From Pinguiococcus pyrenoidosus (Eukaryota > Sar > Pinguiophyceae > Pinguiochrysidales > Pinguiochrysidaceae): a DNA stretch of 16,042 nt. The position numbers were made by a program, and so were the translations under genes. Positions 1 to 7,742 of the stretch are shown here, one piece after another. The stretch is taken from the NCBI GenBank assembly GCA_019677205.1, contig JAAMXY010001660.1:1-16042 (forward strand), read 5' to 3'. Each line of letters starts with the position of its first letter. Position 1 is the first letter of the stretch. A model generated the notes under the pieces. It saw only the letters and a program-made list of their open reading frames with translations, was not told where the DNA came from and ran no database searches.

Positions 1-80
1 CCAACCATTCATCTGGACTCTCCTATCCTTCTCTACGCTACAACGGTTAGATCCCGTTCCCACATCGTGCAGTCAGTCCT

Positions 81-85
81 CCAAT
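81..85 (+). promoter_or_regulatory. CCAAT box upstream of the DUSP gene
   Basis: A single CCAAT 155 bp before the DUSP ATG. It matches the boxes in the three divergent spacers. The rest of 1-239 shows no gene. Confidence 0.4.
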
Positions 86-239
86 CATCCTCGAGAATAT
101 CAGATTCCAAAAGCTTCGTTGGAAAAGTTCGCTTCGCGCCATTTTTCGCGCCAAAAACACAGATGCCGACTCGAATGGCACAAACGCCATTACCACTGGG
201 TTTCTGCACCTCACGCCGTTGGACACTCTTTCGCTCTGC

Positions 240-1392
240 ATGAATACAAATGGCTCACGGTCAAAAGAGTCGTCGAAATCAAGCGATGCGCGCGCAGATG
301 CGACACAGCTTTCGCGCGCAGTCTTCGAGCGCGTGGCGAGCCGCTTGGATGGCCGTCCATCTCTTGTGCTTCCTGGCCTCTTCGTAGGCAGCATCGGCTG
401 CGCTTACTCTGAGGAGGTCTTGGTGGAGCACCGCATCACTCGCGTGGTCGCAGCCGGCAACGGCTTGAGAACGCCCTTTGCGTCGCAGGTCCGCTCTGTT
501 CCGGGTGACTTCAGTGTGATGCGGTACCAACTCTTTGCTGTTGGATGAGTTTGGTTGATTGACGTTGTGCTAGGCCCGGTATTTGCGGCTTCGGGTGGAC
601 GACAATCCGCGAGACGCCGACAAGCTCCTCGCGCTGTTGTTTGTGGCGATTTGCTTCATTCGCAAGGCGCTCGCGGAGCAGCGCAACGTCTTGGTCCACT
701 GCTTTGCGGGCAAGAGTCGCTCGGTTACGATCATCATGGCGTACCTGATGACGAGGGAGATAGAGCCGGTGCAGGAGGTGCGAGAAGCTCTGAGGCTCGT
801 GGCTCAGGTCCGTCCCAAGGCTGCACCCAACCTGGCCTTTACCATCATGCTGAAGGTTCGTTTGGAGGCCTCTTCGCGTCCTTGTTGTCTCTACCTCTAC
901 TTCCTATAAGGACGAAGAGAAATAGCAGCTACATGCAAGCAGGATCGTCTGCTTGTGAGCTTTGGTTTCCGTCGAAGTCTGCTTGTGAGCTTTGGTTTCC
1001 GTCGAAGATGCGGCTCGCCCTAACTGCCGTTTCCCGGTTTCTTTGCTCTCAAGGCTCTGGAGAGGGTGCCCGTCTGTGAGAGACTGGAGTTTTTGCAAGC
1101 GAGCTGCCCGCAGGAGGACGTGGAGCGTCTGCAAGGCGTGGAGTCGGGAGCGTCCTTTGTCTTGCTGGGCGGAAAGTGCGACAAGGCAGATGCAGATGCA
1201 GAAGCAGAGGCAGATGCAGATGCGGAAGCAGAGGAAGAAGCAGAAGCACAAGCAGAAGCAGAAGCAGAAGCACAAGCAGAAGCACACGCAGAGGAACAAG
1301 CAGAAGCAGAGGCAGATGCAGAGGCAGAGGCAGAAGCAGAGGCAGAAGCAGAGGCCGAGGCCAATGAAAGGAAATACACGGAGAGCTCATGA
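240..1392 (+). CDS. Dual-specificity protein phosphatase with acidic Ala/Glu repeat tail (3 exons)
   Basis: Predicted join 240-488, 574-855, 1054-1392, giving 289 aa. Seen: both introns are GT-AG and phase 0. Joining exons 1 and 2 restores a DUSP fold: a PGLFVGS start-of-domain motif (residues 45-51), then RYLRLRVDD with the likely general-acid Asp92 or Asp93, then the signature HCFAGKSRS with Cys126 and Arg132 (C-x5-R), followed by IIMAYLM. The domain spans about residues 40-177. Family knowledge: these enzymes use the Cys as nucleophile to remove phosphate from Ser/Thr and Tyr, often in MAP kinases. The substrate here is unknown; no kinase-binding domain is evident, so it is an atypical, small DUSP. 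Exon 3 adds about 44 ordinary residues, then 60 residues almost only Ala, Glu and Asp (222-281), ending in ERKYTESS. The start is the first ATG in the open frame. Exon 3 is less certain than exons 1 and 2. Confidence 0.83.
489..573 (+). other. DUSP intron 1 (85 nt)
   Basis: Donor CAG|GTCCGC and acceptor GTGCTAG|GCC, phase 0. The first frame runs into a stop inside this stretch, and the second exon has an in-frame TAG formed by the acceptor itself, so splicing is needed to make the phosphatase domain continuous. Confidence 0.8.
856..1053 (+). other. DUSP intron 2 (198 nt)
   Basis: Donor AAG|GTTCGT and acceptor TTTGCTCTCAAG|GCT, phase 0. It contains an exact 30-bp tandem duplication (947-1006). 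The reading frame of exon 2 stops inside it at 907-909. Confidence 0.7.
947..1006 (+). repeat. Exact 30-bp tandem duplication in DUSP intron 2
   Basis: Positions 947-976 and 977-1006 are identical, beginning GTCTGCTTGTGAGC and ending TTTCCGTCGAA. The unit is a multiple of three and carries stop codons in the neighbouring frames. It looks like a recent slippage or unequal-exchange event. Confidence 0.95.
1186..1365 (+). repeat. GCAGAA/GCAGAG/GCAGAT microsatellite-like coding repeat
   Basis: About 180 bp built from GCAGAA, GCAGAG, GCAGAT and a few CACAAG variants. In the DUSP frame it encodes Ala alternating with Glu or Asp (residues 222-281). The other two frames are also open and would encode Lys/Gln/Met or Arg/Ser repeats, so frame choice rests on the upstream exon. 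Confidence 0.95.
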
Positions 1393-1835
1393 TCATCGCC
1401 GAACGAGTTCTTACCATGCTCTACAACTACAGACACGTCCCGGTACCACTAAGACATGCGATATGTACATGCCGCCGGGGTGGATGATCTCATATCCCCA
1501 GAGGCGCTCGCACCGTAGTTCATGCGTAAGTGATGTTCAAGTCCGGAAGCCTTGACCTAGATCTTCGCAATTCGTTCTCCTTCAACCCTGTAGCATACTG
1601 GATGTCCCGCTCAGTTCCAACTATACGGCGATACTTTCCACAATCCTGCGACACCAACCGAAAAAAACGGTGCCCCCACCCCGACAACTCACTACGGTCC
1701 GTTTGTAGTCCGATCTCTGGCGCACAACTCGGCATGCTTCGTGGTAGTCGCCATGACAACTCAGGTGCACACCCGCGTTCCACTGAATGTACACATCACC
1801 TCACCGAAACACGTGCACGACATGCTGCTCGAAGC
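1393..1835. other. Convergent spacer, no gene seen
   Basis: This 443-bp stretch lies between the stop codons of the DUSP gene (+) and the plastid membrane protein gene (-), so it should hold both 3' untranslated regions. I see no CCAAT box, no conserved coding frame and no RNA gene. An isolated donor-like GTAAGT at 1525 has no obvious acceptor or downstream exon. Confidence 0.6.
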
Positions 1836-3617
1836 TTACTTGGAGGTCTCGTAGACGACTCCCGGGACGCGCGGGAGCTCAGCTTGCTCAGCGGAATCCT
1901 TCTTGGAGTCTCCGAGGTGCGCGTCCGGGCTCCTCCGGTACGTGGTCTCGAGGTTCTGCACGTCGCTCTGCGTGACCGGCCGGTACTCTCCCCCGATGAA
2001 GTTGGCCAGGCGACGGCGAAGTCCCGTGATACCATTATAGATGCGCTGGAAGGACGCTCCGAAGGACAATCGGCTATTCCTGAGAGTCCGCGAGACCGGG
2101 TTCTTCTCCTCAACGTCGTCGCGGTTGGACTCGGCGAGCGCCGTGGCGACGCCGCTGGCGGCGGCGGTGTCCACCTCCGCCTGCGCCTTGGCGACGCTGG
2201 CGGCACCGGCGAACACGGAGCCGAGCGCCGGGAAGAGGATGCCGAAAGCCGGCTGAATCTCCACAATCGCAGCGGCGGCGGCCACGCACAGGGCGGCGAG
2301 GGCCGACGTGAACGGCAGGATACTTCCCGCGCGGGCGCCCTGGTTCGCGTACACGTCAGCCAGGGCCGCGGAGCGGAGCTTCTCGGCAACCTTGTCGATG
2401 GCCTGCGCGATGTCGTACTCGGCGCAGGTCAGGTAGTAGGCCGCCTGCGCGGCCGCCACGACGGACACGACGACGGCCTTGAATCCCAGGGAGCCCGGGA
2501 GGAGCACGCCGAGAGCCGGGGCGATGAGGATGCTGCGCACGAAGCCGCTCCATTTCTGTCAAGAAACCGCGAAAGCACGCGCGTCAGCATCTCCGCATCT
2601 CGTCTGGTGATCCCTTCTGCCACCTGGTGATCCCTTCTGCAAACTGGTGATCCCTTCTACCCAAAAGACATACCTTGCGCATGGACATGGTGGCGATGGA
2701 GATCTGCTCGGGGGAGCTGAGCCAGGTGCGCTGGATGGACTTCCTGGTGGCCATGCGGCGGTCACCCACGCCAGAGGCGCGGCGGGCGAGGTAGGAGCAC
2801 TCCTGCGCCGCGAGGCCAGCGACGGTGGCGCCGGCCACGGAGATGAAGGGCCAGAACAGGAGGAACACATCCGAGAAGATGCCGATGGACCAGCCGGTCT
2901 TCATCAGGAACTCCTCCAGAATCTCCGGGGCAAGCAGCGAGAAGGCACCGCAGCCGGTGGACACACCGACGCACATGGGGATGACGGCCTTGACGCGCTC
3001 ACTGCGGGACAGGATCTGCTCGGCTTCCGCGGCCGTCTGGAGCGTCGCGGCCGCGACCTCCTTACCCTGGGCGACGGCCACACGGCCGATGTACTCCGAG
3101 CTGACACCGATGGCCGCGACGAGCGCCGCGAGGGCCGGCACCAGAAGTTCGGTGACCTTGGCGGACCAGATCAGCTACCCAAAGCCAAAAAGAGAATGCA
3201 CGCAGAGGGGAAGGGCGGGAAGGTACGAGAGAGGGACCGATGAGTCCTCCGGTTTCCGATCCACGTGATCTGCATTCTGGCCGCAAGACTCACCGGGCTC
3301 ACGGTGGACAGCAGACTGCACGAGATGAGCACTCCGATCTCCGCGCGGGCCAGCTGGGGCTCCCGGCCGATGCGGTCATCGAGCAAGTCAAGGTCCTTCT
3401 CCAGGCGGCGGATGGCGAAGGAGACACTGCCGGGCTGCTCGATCTCGTCGCTGTAGTCCTTCTTCTTCGTGGGGAAGCGCAGCGCCTTGGCGAGGGTCCT
3501 CTCCAAGGGCCCTTGGTCCGAGGACGGCTGGATTGCCGACGACATCCGCATGGGGCGGAACACCAGCGCCGAGGCGCCGCTGGCGCAGAGCGCGATCAGG
3601 ATCGCAAGGCGTTGCAT
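1836..3617 (-). CDS. Plastid-targeted polytopic membrane protein, function unknown (3 exons)
   Basis: Join on the - strand: 3617-3294, 3174-2674, 2555-1836, giving 514 aa. Both introns (119 and 118 nt) are GT-AG, phase 0. Seen: residues 1-17 form a signal peptide ending ASA, followed by LVF and RPMRMSS, a bipartite plastid signal with Phe20. A hydrophilic segment (about 25-95) precedes several hydrophobic helices: around the exon 1/2 junction (VLISCSLLSTVSP then LLVPALAALVAAIGV), KAVIPMCVGVSTGCGAFSLL, FLLFWPFISVAGATVAGL, then LGVLLPGSLGFKAVVVSVVAA and two Ala-rich segments in exon 3. The stretch GRVAVAQGKEVAAATLQTAA between helices looks conserved-type. I do not recognise a named family; homologues in other photosynthetic stramenopiles seem likely but this is from memory. 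Site of action is probably an inner plastid or thylakoid membrane, by inference. Confidence 0.83.
2556..2673 (-). other. Intron 2 of the plastid membrane protein gene
   Basis: On the - strand the donor is AAG|GTATGT and the acceptor TTTCTTGACAG|AAA, phase 0, 118 nt. It contains three 20-bp tandem units. Joining the exons gives SMRK then KWSGFVRS without a break in frame. Confidence 0.85.
2604..2658 (+). repeat. Three 20-bp tandem units in an intron
   Basis: The 15-bp core CTGGTGATCCCTTCT occurs exactly at 2604-2618, 2624-2638 and 2644-2658, period 20 bp, with variable 5-bp linkers (GCCAC, GCAAA). It occupies half of a short intron. Confidence 0.95.
3175..3293 (-). other. Intron 1 of the plastid membrane protein gene
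   Basis: On the - strand the donor is CCG|GTGAGT and the acceptor GGGTAG|CTG, phase 0, 119 nt. The junction joins LLSTVSP to LIWSAKVTELL and so continues a hydrophobic segment. Confidence 0.85.
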
Positions 3618-4556
3618 GTTGCACTAGCACCGGGACAGCGGACTGCGGAGGAGCCTTGTGCCAACCTGGGGGCTTCGGACGGGCGTCAAGACGAGAGCCA
3701 CCACGCGGTCCTGGCGCGTGCGTATGCCCTTCTTGAAGCCGTCTGCATGACTAAGCACTGGTCGTTCCGTCCACTTTCAAACCTATCTCACCACGGGATA
3801 GGATGACGTTTCCAAAAGTTTCGCTTCTGACAGGTTGAACGTTCTTTCGGGGTCGGTCCGCTCGGGACCGTTTCGGACGGGGGCCTTTTGAAATCCCGGG
3901 CGCGCCGGCTGATTGGAGCGCTTGGGCGCATATGTGTTGAGCAGCCAATGGTTGGCTTGATTGGGAGCGGCGCAGATCGATGACGTCGTGCGTACTCCGC
4001 GACCATAGGACGTCCACACTGAGAGGCAGACGCACGTATGGGAACAATTGAACGCATGCGGCTGGAGGATCGGTGCGCTGACGAGGAATTCATTCGTTGC
4101 TTCGCTCTGAGTCATTCAACTTCGCCGCAACAACAAAACCGGGCGGTCATCCTATGCCAGCGACTACGCAAATATTTTTGCCGCGACCGAACCTCATCCA
4201 ATCAATGCGCTCGAAGGCCAGCATGCTTCAAAAACACGCCAGACGGCGTCCAGTCTTTGCGCAAATAATCGGCTCCTTCCGATTCAAACACAAGCAAACG
4301 CAAATCGGTTGACGATCCTCTCTTTTTGTTTTCTGACATCTACACAGACGTCAATGATTGTTCTTGTGTTCTCCAAGTCAGTGATTTTTCAAGATCTGTG
4401 AAAGAAATCTCTGAAATTCGGGGGTCCTGGAAGAGAGATTCATCAAATTTTGATGGTTTCTGGGAGGAGGCTTTGGCACCATTTCAGACAAAGGATTTTC
4501 CGCCGAGGCAGGTCCAAACCTCTCACAAGGGATTTTCTCGCGCAAGAGGCAAAAAG
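3618..4556. promoter_or_regulatory. Divergent promoter region with CCAAT cluster
   Basis: A 939-bp spacer between the start of the plastid membrane protein (-) and the DcpS gene (+). Seen: ATTGG at 3912-3916, CCAAT at 3945-3949, ATTGG at 3960-3964, CCAAT at 4198-4202, and a CRE-like TGACGTC at 3981-3987. Inverted CCAAT boxes within 55 bp are typical NF-Y sites of bidirectional promoters in other eukaryotes; activity here is inferred. No other gene is evident; short open frames in the stretch have no recognisable content. Confidence 0.5.
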
Positions 4557-5683
4557 ATGGAGTCGTCGTGGCACACCACTCTCGGGATCATCGTCGCTTT
4601 ATGCGTGGGCTTGATCACCCTGGCGTTTCTGCGCAAACTACAGGCCACGAGCCTGGCGGAGCGCACGAGGCTCACGGATTTCCGCTTGCGCGCGCTGCAA
4701 AGCATGGACGAGAGCGGCCTGGTGGCTTTGGGCCGCTTTGAGGGCCTGGAAGGCGACGCCATGGTCATCATAAAGCCCACGCGAGCTGCCTTCGCGGGCG
4801 AGAAGACGCCAGAAGCGGCGCTGAGAGTCATTCACAGGGCGAAACTGGAGCTGAAGAAGCAGAACACCAACTACGGGTATTACACTTCGCTCAACGCCGC
4901 CAAGCTGAGCCCGGCCTCCGTCGAGGTCATCTGGCCAGTGGACCCCGAGACGGTGGAGCGCAAGAAGCCTCGTAAGTGGATAGCGGTCCGGGAGACCCGG
5001 CAGATGTACGAGCAAAGCGTCAAGCCCATCGCGTACGGAGAGCAGCAGACCAAGCGCCAGCAGTGGGTCTATGCGATCCTAGGTGCGTTGTGCGTGATAT
5101 GGATGGATTTTGGCCTGTGTATCCACGCGTCTGAAATTGCTCCTCTTGGCTGGCAGACGGAGAAAGCGAGCAGGACGACGTGGTGCATGCAGACGAGCAC
5201 TTCGTGATCGTTACGAATCCCAAGTGGAACAAGAGAGACATGAACCAATTGCTTCTCCTGGGTGAGGATGCCGCATGCGAGAGGACGTGCTCGGTCAGCC
5301 CTAACGGAAAGGTTTTTGGGGGTGGTCTGTTCGCAGCAATCCCAACAGATCGAGACATTCGGAGCGTGCGAGACCTCGACGGCCAGCATCTTCCGCTTCT
5401 GACGCACATGCAGGAGCGGATCTTCGAGACGGTGGCGTCCACGTATCAGCTGAAAGCGGAAGACATCCTGGTGTACTTCCACTACCCGCCCCAGTTCTAT
5501 CATCTGCATCTGCACATCTGTCACGTCATGCGGCAGCATGATCGTGGAGTCGAGCGCGCGCGCCTCCTGGATGACGTGATCGCAAACCTTTCCATGGACG
5601 GCGACTACTACAAGGAGGGGAACATGCTGTATTCCACGAAGGAAGAGAGCGTCCTTCACAAAGCTTTGCGGGACATGGATTGA
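4557..5683 (+). CDS. DCPS: m7GpppX diphosphatase (scavenger decapping enzyme DcpS) with N-terminal membrane anchor (3 exons)
   Basis: Join 4557-5082, 5157-5261, 5337-5683, 325 aa, close to the usual DcpS length of about 340. Function in the family: a HIT-superfamily dimer that hydrolyses capped fragments left by 3'-5' mRNA decay, releasing m7GMP. Seen: a DcpS N-terminal domain (about residues 45-165), the block RQQWVYAIL joined across intron 1 to DGESEQDD, NPKWN, IRSVRDL joined across intron 2, and the HIT triad HLHLH with His266, His268 (expected nucleophile) and His270 in FHYPPQFYHLHLH; then GVERARLLDDVIANL. Both introns are phase 1 GT-AG; splicing restores family spacing exactly. Odd: residues about 8-27 (LGIIVALCVGLITLAFL) form a hydrophobic helix before RKLQ, unlike soluble animal and yeast DcpS. 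The ATG is the first in frame, with A at -3 and G at +4. Confidence 0.92.
5083..5156 (+). other. DcpS intron 1 (74 nt)
   Basis: Donor CTAG|GTGCGT and acceptor TTGGCTGGCAG|AC, phase 1. It splits an Asp codon in the conserved WVYxILD block. Confidence 0.88.
5262..5336 (+). other. DcpS intron 2 (75 nt, stop-free)
   Basis: Donor CTGG|GTGAGG and acceptor TGTTCGCAG|CA, phase 1. The intron is 75 nt and has no in-frame stop, so retention would insert 25 residues. Removing it restores LLLLAIPTDRDIRS, which matches the family spacing. Confidence 0.85.
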
Positions 5684-6120
5684 TGTCCTGGACATCCCCT
5701 AGAAGACAGCGATTTTGACACACGTCCGCCGTGTCTCCCCCTTGCGCGACGTCCCCATCTTCCTGTTCTTCTTGCTTGCCCGGCTTCGGTGAGTTGGCCA
5801 CGACTCACGCTCATGTCGCGCGTCCGCAGGAAAGTCCCATTCCTTCCTGCTGATCGCGCTCTTTTTTTTTGGTGTCCTGCCTGGAGTTGTTGCGCGACGA
5901 AGTTTTGCTTTTTTTCGCCGTTCTGGGAGGTGCTGAAGGTTGGTTTGGAGAGCATGCACCAAGTGTTCGAATGCAACCCATGGGAGACATGGGAGAGACT
6001 TTGGGAAGGAAATACGTTGGAAGGATGCATAAGAGATCAGGAGGGAGTCTTGAGATTCCAGACATCCGCCTTCGTGGCTGGCTACGCTCTGCCAACGCCA
6101 ACTGCGACTCGGAATGGAGC
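5684..6120. other. Convergent spacer, no gene seen
   Basis: This 437-bp stretch lies between the stops of DcpS (+) and the ketopantoate reductase-like gene (-). It holds a nested repeat of GGACAT/ATGTCC at the DcpS stop (5671-5696) and a T-run near 5862. I see no CCAAT box and no convincing coding frame. Confidence 0.55.
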
Positions 6121-7191
6121 TCAGCTGGGCAAGGTGAAGATGTTCTTGTACACGCCATAGTCCATGTACTCTCGCCACATCGGCACGGGGGGGTCCAATC
6201 CCTTGGAGGTGTACATCCGATCCACCTCCATCCAGTAGCCGTGGAAGAAGGGCCAGTCGTCGCCGATTGCCCTCCTTCGGTCGCCATGGCGTTGGAACGA
6301 CTCGGCAATCGCGTAGAATCTCTCCTCCACTCCGTAGAGCATCGTGACGGCCAGGTGTCCGCGAATGCAGCGGTTGAAATCCGTCCACATCTCCTCCACC
6401 TCGTCCTTGTAGTACAGGCCAACCTCCCCAAAGGTGGAGTCCTTGTGCAGCGCGCCGACGAGCGAGAAGATCGTCTCGAAGAGCACCCGCTCCAGCATGA
6501 CGCGACGCCACTCGTAGTAGCCAACGGCTTCGCAGTAAATGTTGTTGCGGGTCAAGCGCTGCGTCATCGCGCCGGCCCACTTGCCGCAGACGCTCGTGAC
6601 GGCCGCCAGCTTGTCGTTCCCTTGCTGATCCAGCCCCAAGTTCATGACGTAGTCGATGGGCTTTCCACTCATCGGATGGAACTCAAAGTAGCAGAGCGCC
6701 TGAGTGTTTCTCTTGCCGCACAGGCCATAGCGCTTGAGCAGCGGCTCCATCATGCCCGTCTGCAGAAACACCAAGTCCGGGCGCTTCGCCTCCGGACAGT
6801 CCAGGATCAGCTGCTCCAGATCCATCGGCGCCACACAGGCGTAGATGGGGAAATCCGTCAAGCCATCCACACTTGCTGGCAGCTCCTTGATACTGCTGAT
6901 CACCACGTCCTTGCCGAAGCCAAAGCTCGCCAGGCCCTCTGCGAGACGGCGGTCCGAACCCGCGACAAACACCGACGGCTGATCTTTGGAGACCTGCTCT
7001 TCGACGCCGTCCAAGTAGTTCTGGTAGTCCTCCACGGCCTGCGGATTCGACCACACGGCTCGAAGAGACACCTCTCTGGAAAAAAATCGACTGTCGTGGG
7101 GAACAACGCGCAGCTTCGTCGATATTCGGCGGTGGAATCCGCACACGGCGATGCAAAAGATACACAGCTGGAGAATGGACAGAGATCGCAT
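6121..7191 (-). CDS. Plastid-targeted ketopantoate reductase-like / Rossmann-fold dehydrogenase-like protein
   Basis: Single exon, 356 aa. The start is the ATG at 7189-7191, chosen because it begins a signal peptide (MRSLSILQLCIFCIAVCG) followed by Phe19 and HRR, the Phe-at-cleavage-site plastid signal of red-derived complex plastids. The mature part starts with a strand-turn resembling a nucleotide-binding fold (SVFVAGSDRRLAEGL, residues 73-87), then DLVFLQTGMMEP (139-150), a central YFEFHPMSGKPID segment, WAGAMTQRL, and a helical C-terminal half. The order, especially the VFLQ-G-M-EP block and a C-terminal HG...F region, resembles ketopantoate reductase-like proteins of plants and algae, as recalled. 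The canonical GxGxxG loop is not intact, so a redox activity is uncertain and the substrate unknown. The frame stays open upstream to 7308 through a non-ATG codon; I regard that as 5' untranslated sequence. Confidence 0.8.
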   Translation of the reverse strand: MRSLSILQLCIFCIAVCGFHRRISTKLRVVPHDSRFFSREVSLRAVWSNPQAVEDYQNYLDGVEEQVSKDQPSVFVAGSDRRLAEGLASFGFGKDVVISSIKELPASVDGLTDFPIYACVAPMDLEQLILDCPEAKRPDLVFLQTGMMEPLLKRYGLCGKRNTQALCYFEFHPMSGKPIDYVMNLGLDQQGNDKLAAVTSVCGKWAGAMTQRLTRNNIYCEAVGYYEWRRVMLERVLFETIFSLVGALHKDSTFGEVGLYYKDEVEEMWTDFNRCIRGHLAVTMLYGVEERFYAIAESFQRHGDRRRAIGDDWPFFHGYWMEVDRMYTSKGLDPPVPMWREYMDYGVYKNIFTLPS

Positions 7192-7742
7192 GATGATCCC
7201 CAGAGCTATCTCGAGACAGCTCGGGTCCTCAGCAACGCAGCTCTGCAGGATGGACGGAGTGGAGAACCGGAAACAGCAAGCAAGGCAAGTCAAAAATGGG
7301 CGCCGCACCCAACGTCAAAGGGCGGTCTGTTGGTTTGGGCGCCCAGACGGCCCGAAGCTCGTGAGGATCAAATTAAAAAAGTACTCTCGATATCGATACA
7401 GTATAAAATTAAACCGATGGAGAATCTTGTGACTGACGGTTTCAAACGCGTAACTCCACTGGATTGGTTCTTGATTCTCCCTGTGTGGTGCCCAGAAGAA
7501 TGGAGCTTCAAGAACTTACGTTGATTTTTATTTTTTTTTATCAAAACAGGATATTTATGAATATACACCAGAATATTTATATTATATTTCAACATAATTA
7601 TATATTCTATTTTTACGTATGAAAGCCCATTCTTGTGGAAACTTGATGGAACTTGTGATGCGGGCCAAGGTTTTTAAAACTCCCACGAAGGACGTAGCTG
7701 GTTTTGGCGCCAAGAGGGCGCGAAGGATCAGGTTCCCGCGCC
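7192..7742. promoter_or_regulatory. Divergent promoter region with AT-rich block
   Basis: A 551-bp spacer between the ketopantoate reductase-like gene (-) and the trehalose synthase-like gene (+). Seen: ATTGG at 7463-7467, a TATAAAA at 7402-7408, a palindromic TATCGATA at 7391-7398, and a very AT-rich block at 7521-7620. An upstream ATG at 7619 opens a frame that differs from the CBM20 frame. Promoter function is inferred from position and motifs. Confidence 0.45.
7521..7620. other. Extremely AT-rich block
   Basis: By count, 15 G or C bases in 100, including a T-rich run at 7524-7540 and several ATATTTAT motifs. Flanking genes are clearly GC-rich. No gene is visible in it. Confidence 0.9.

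Noticed and set aside
1525-1530. Isolated GTAAGT donor downstream of the DUSP stop
   Set aside because: No acceptor with a coding exon follows, and the DUSP frame already ends at 1392.
1530-2630. A 366-codon open frame on the + strand opposite the plastid membrane protein
   Set aside because: It is antisense to a gene with signal peptide, helices and correctly phased introns; its Arg/Gly/Asp-rich composition is what the reverse of a GC-rich gene gives.
5789-5829. Intron-like GTGAGT...CCGCAG pair after the DcpS stop
   Set aside because: Only 41 nt, shorter than any supported intron here, and no coding frame on either side.
5955-5985. GTTCGAA resembling a tRNA T-loop
   Set aside because: No matching T-stem, anticodon arm or acceptor stem around it.
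5869-7524. A 551-codon open frame on the + strand across the ketopantoate reductase-like gene
   Set aside because: Antisense to a frame with a plastid signal and family-like blocks; its His/Arg/Val-rich translation has no domain features.
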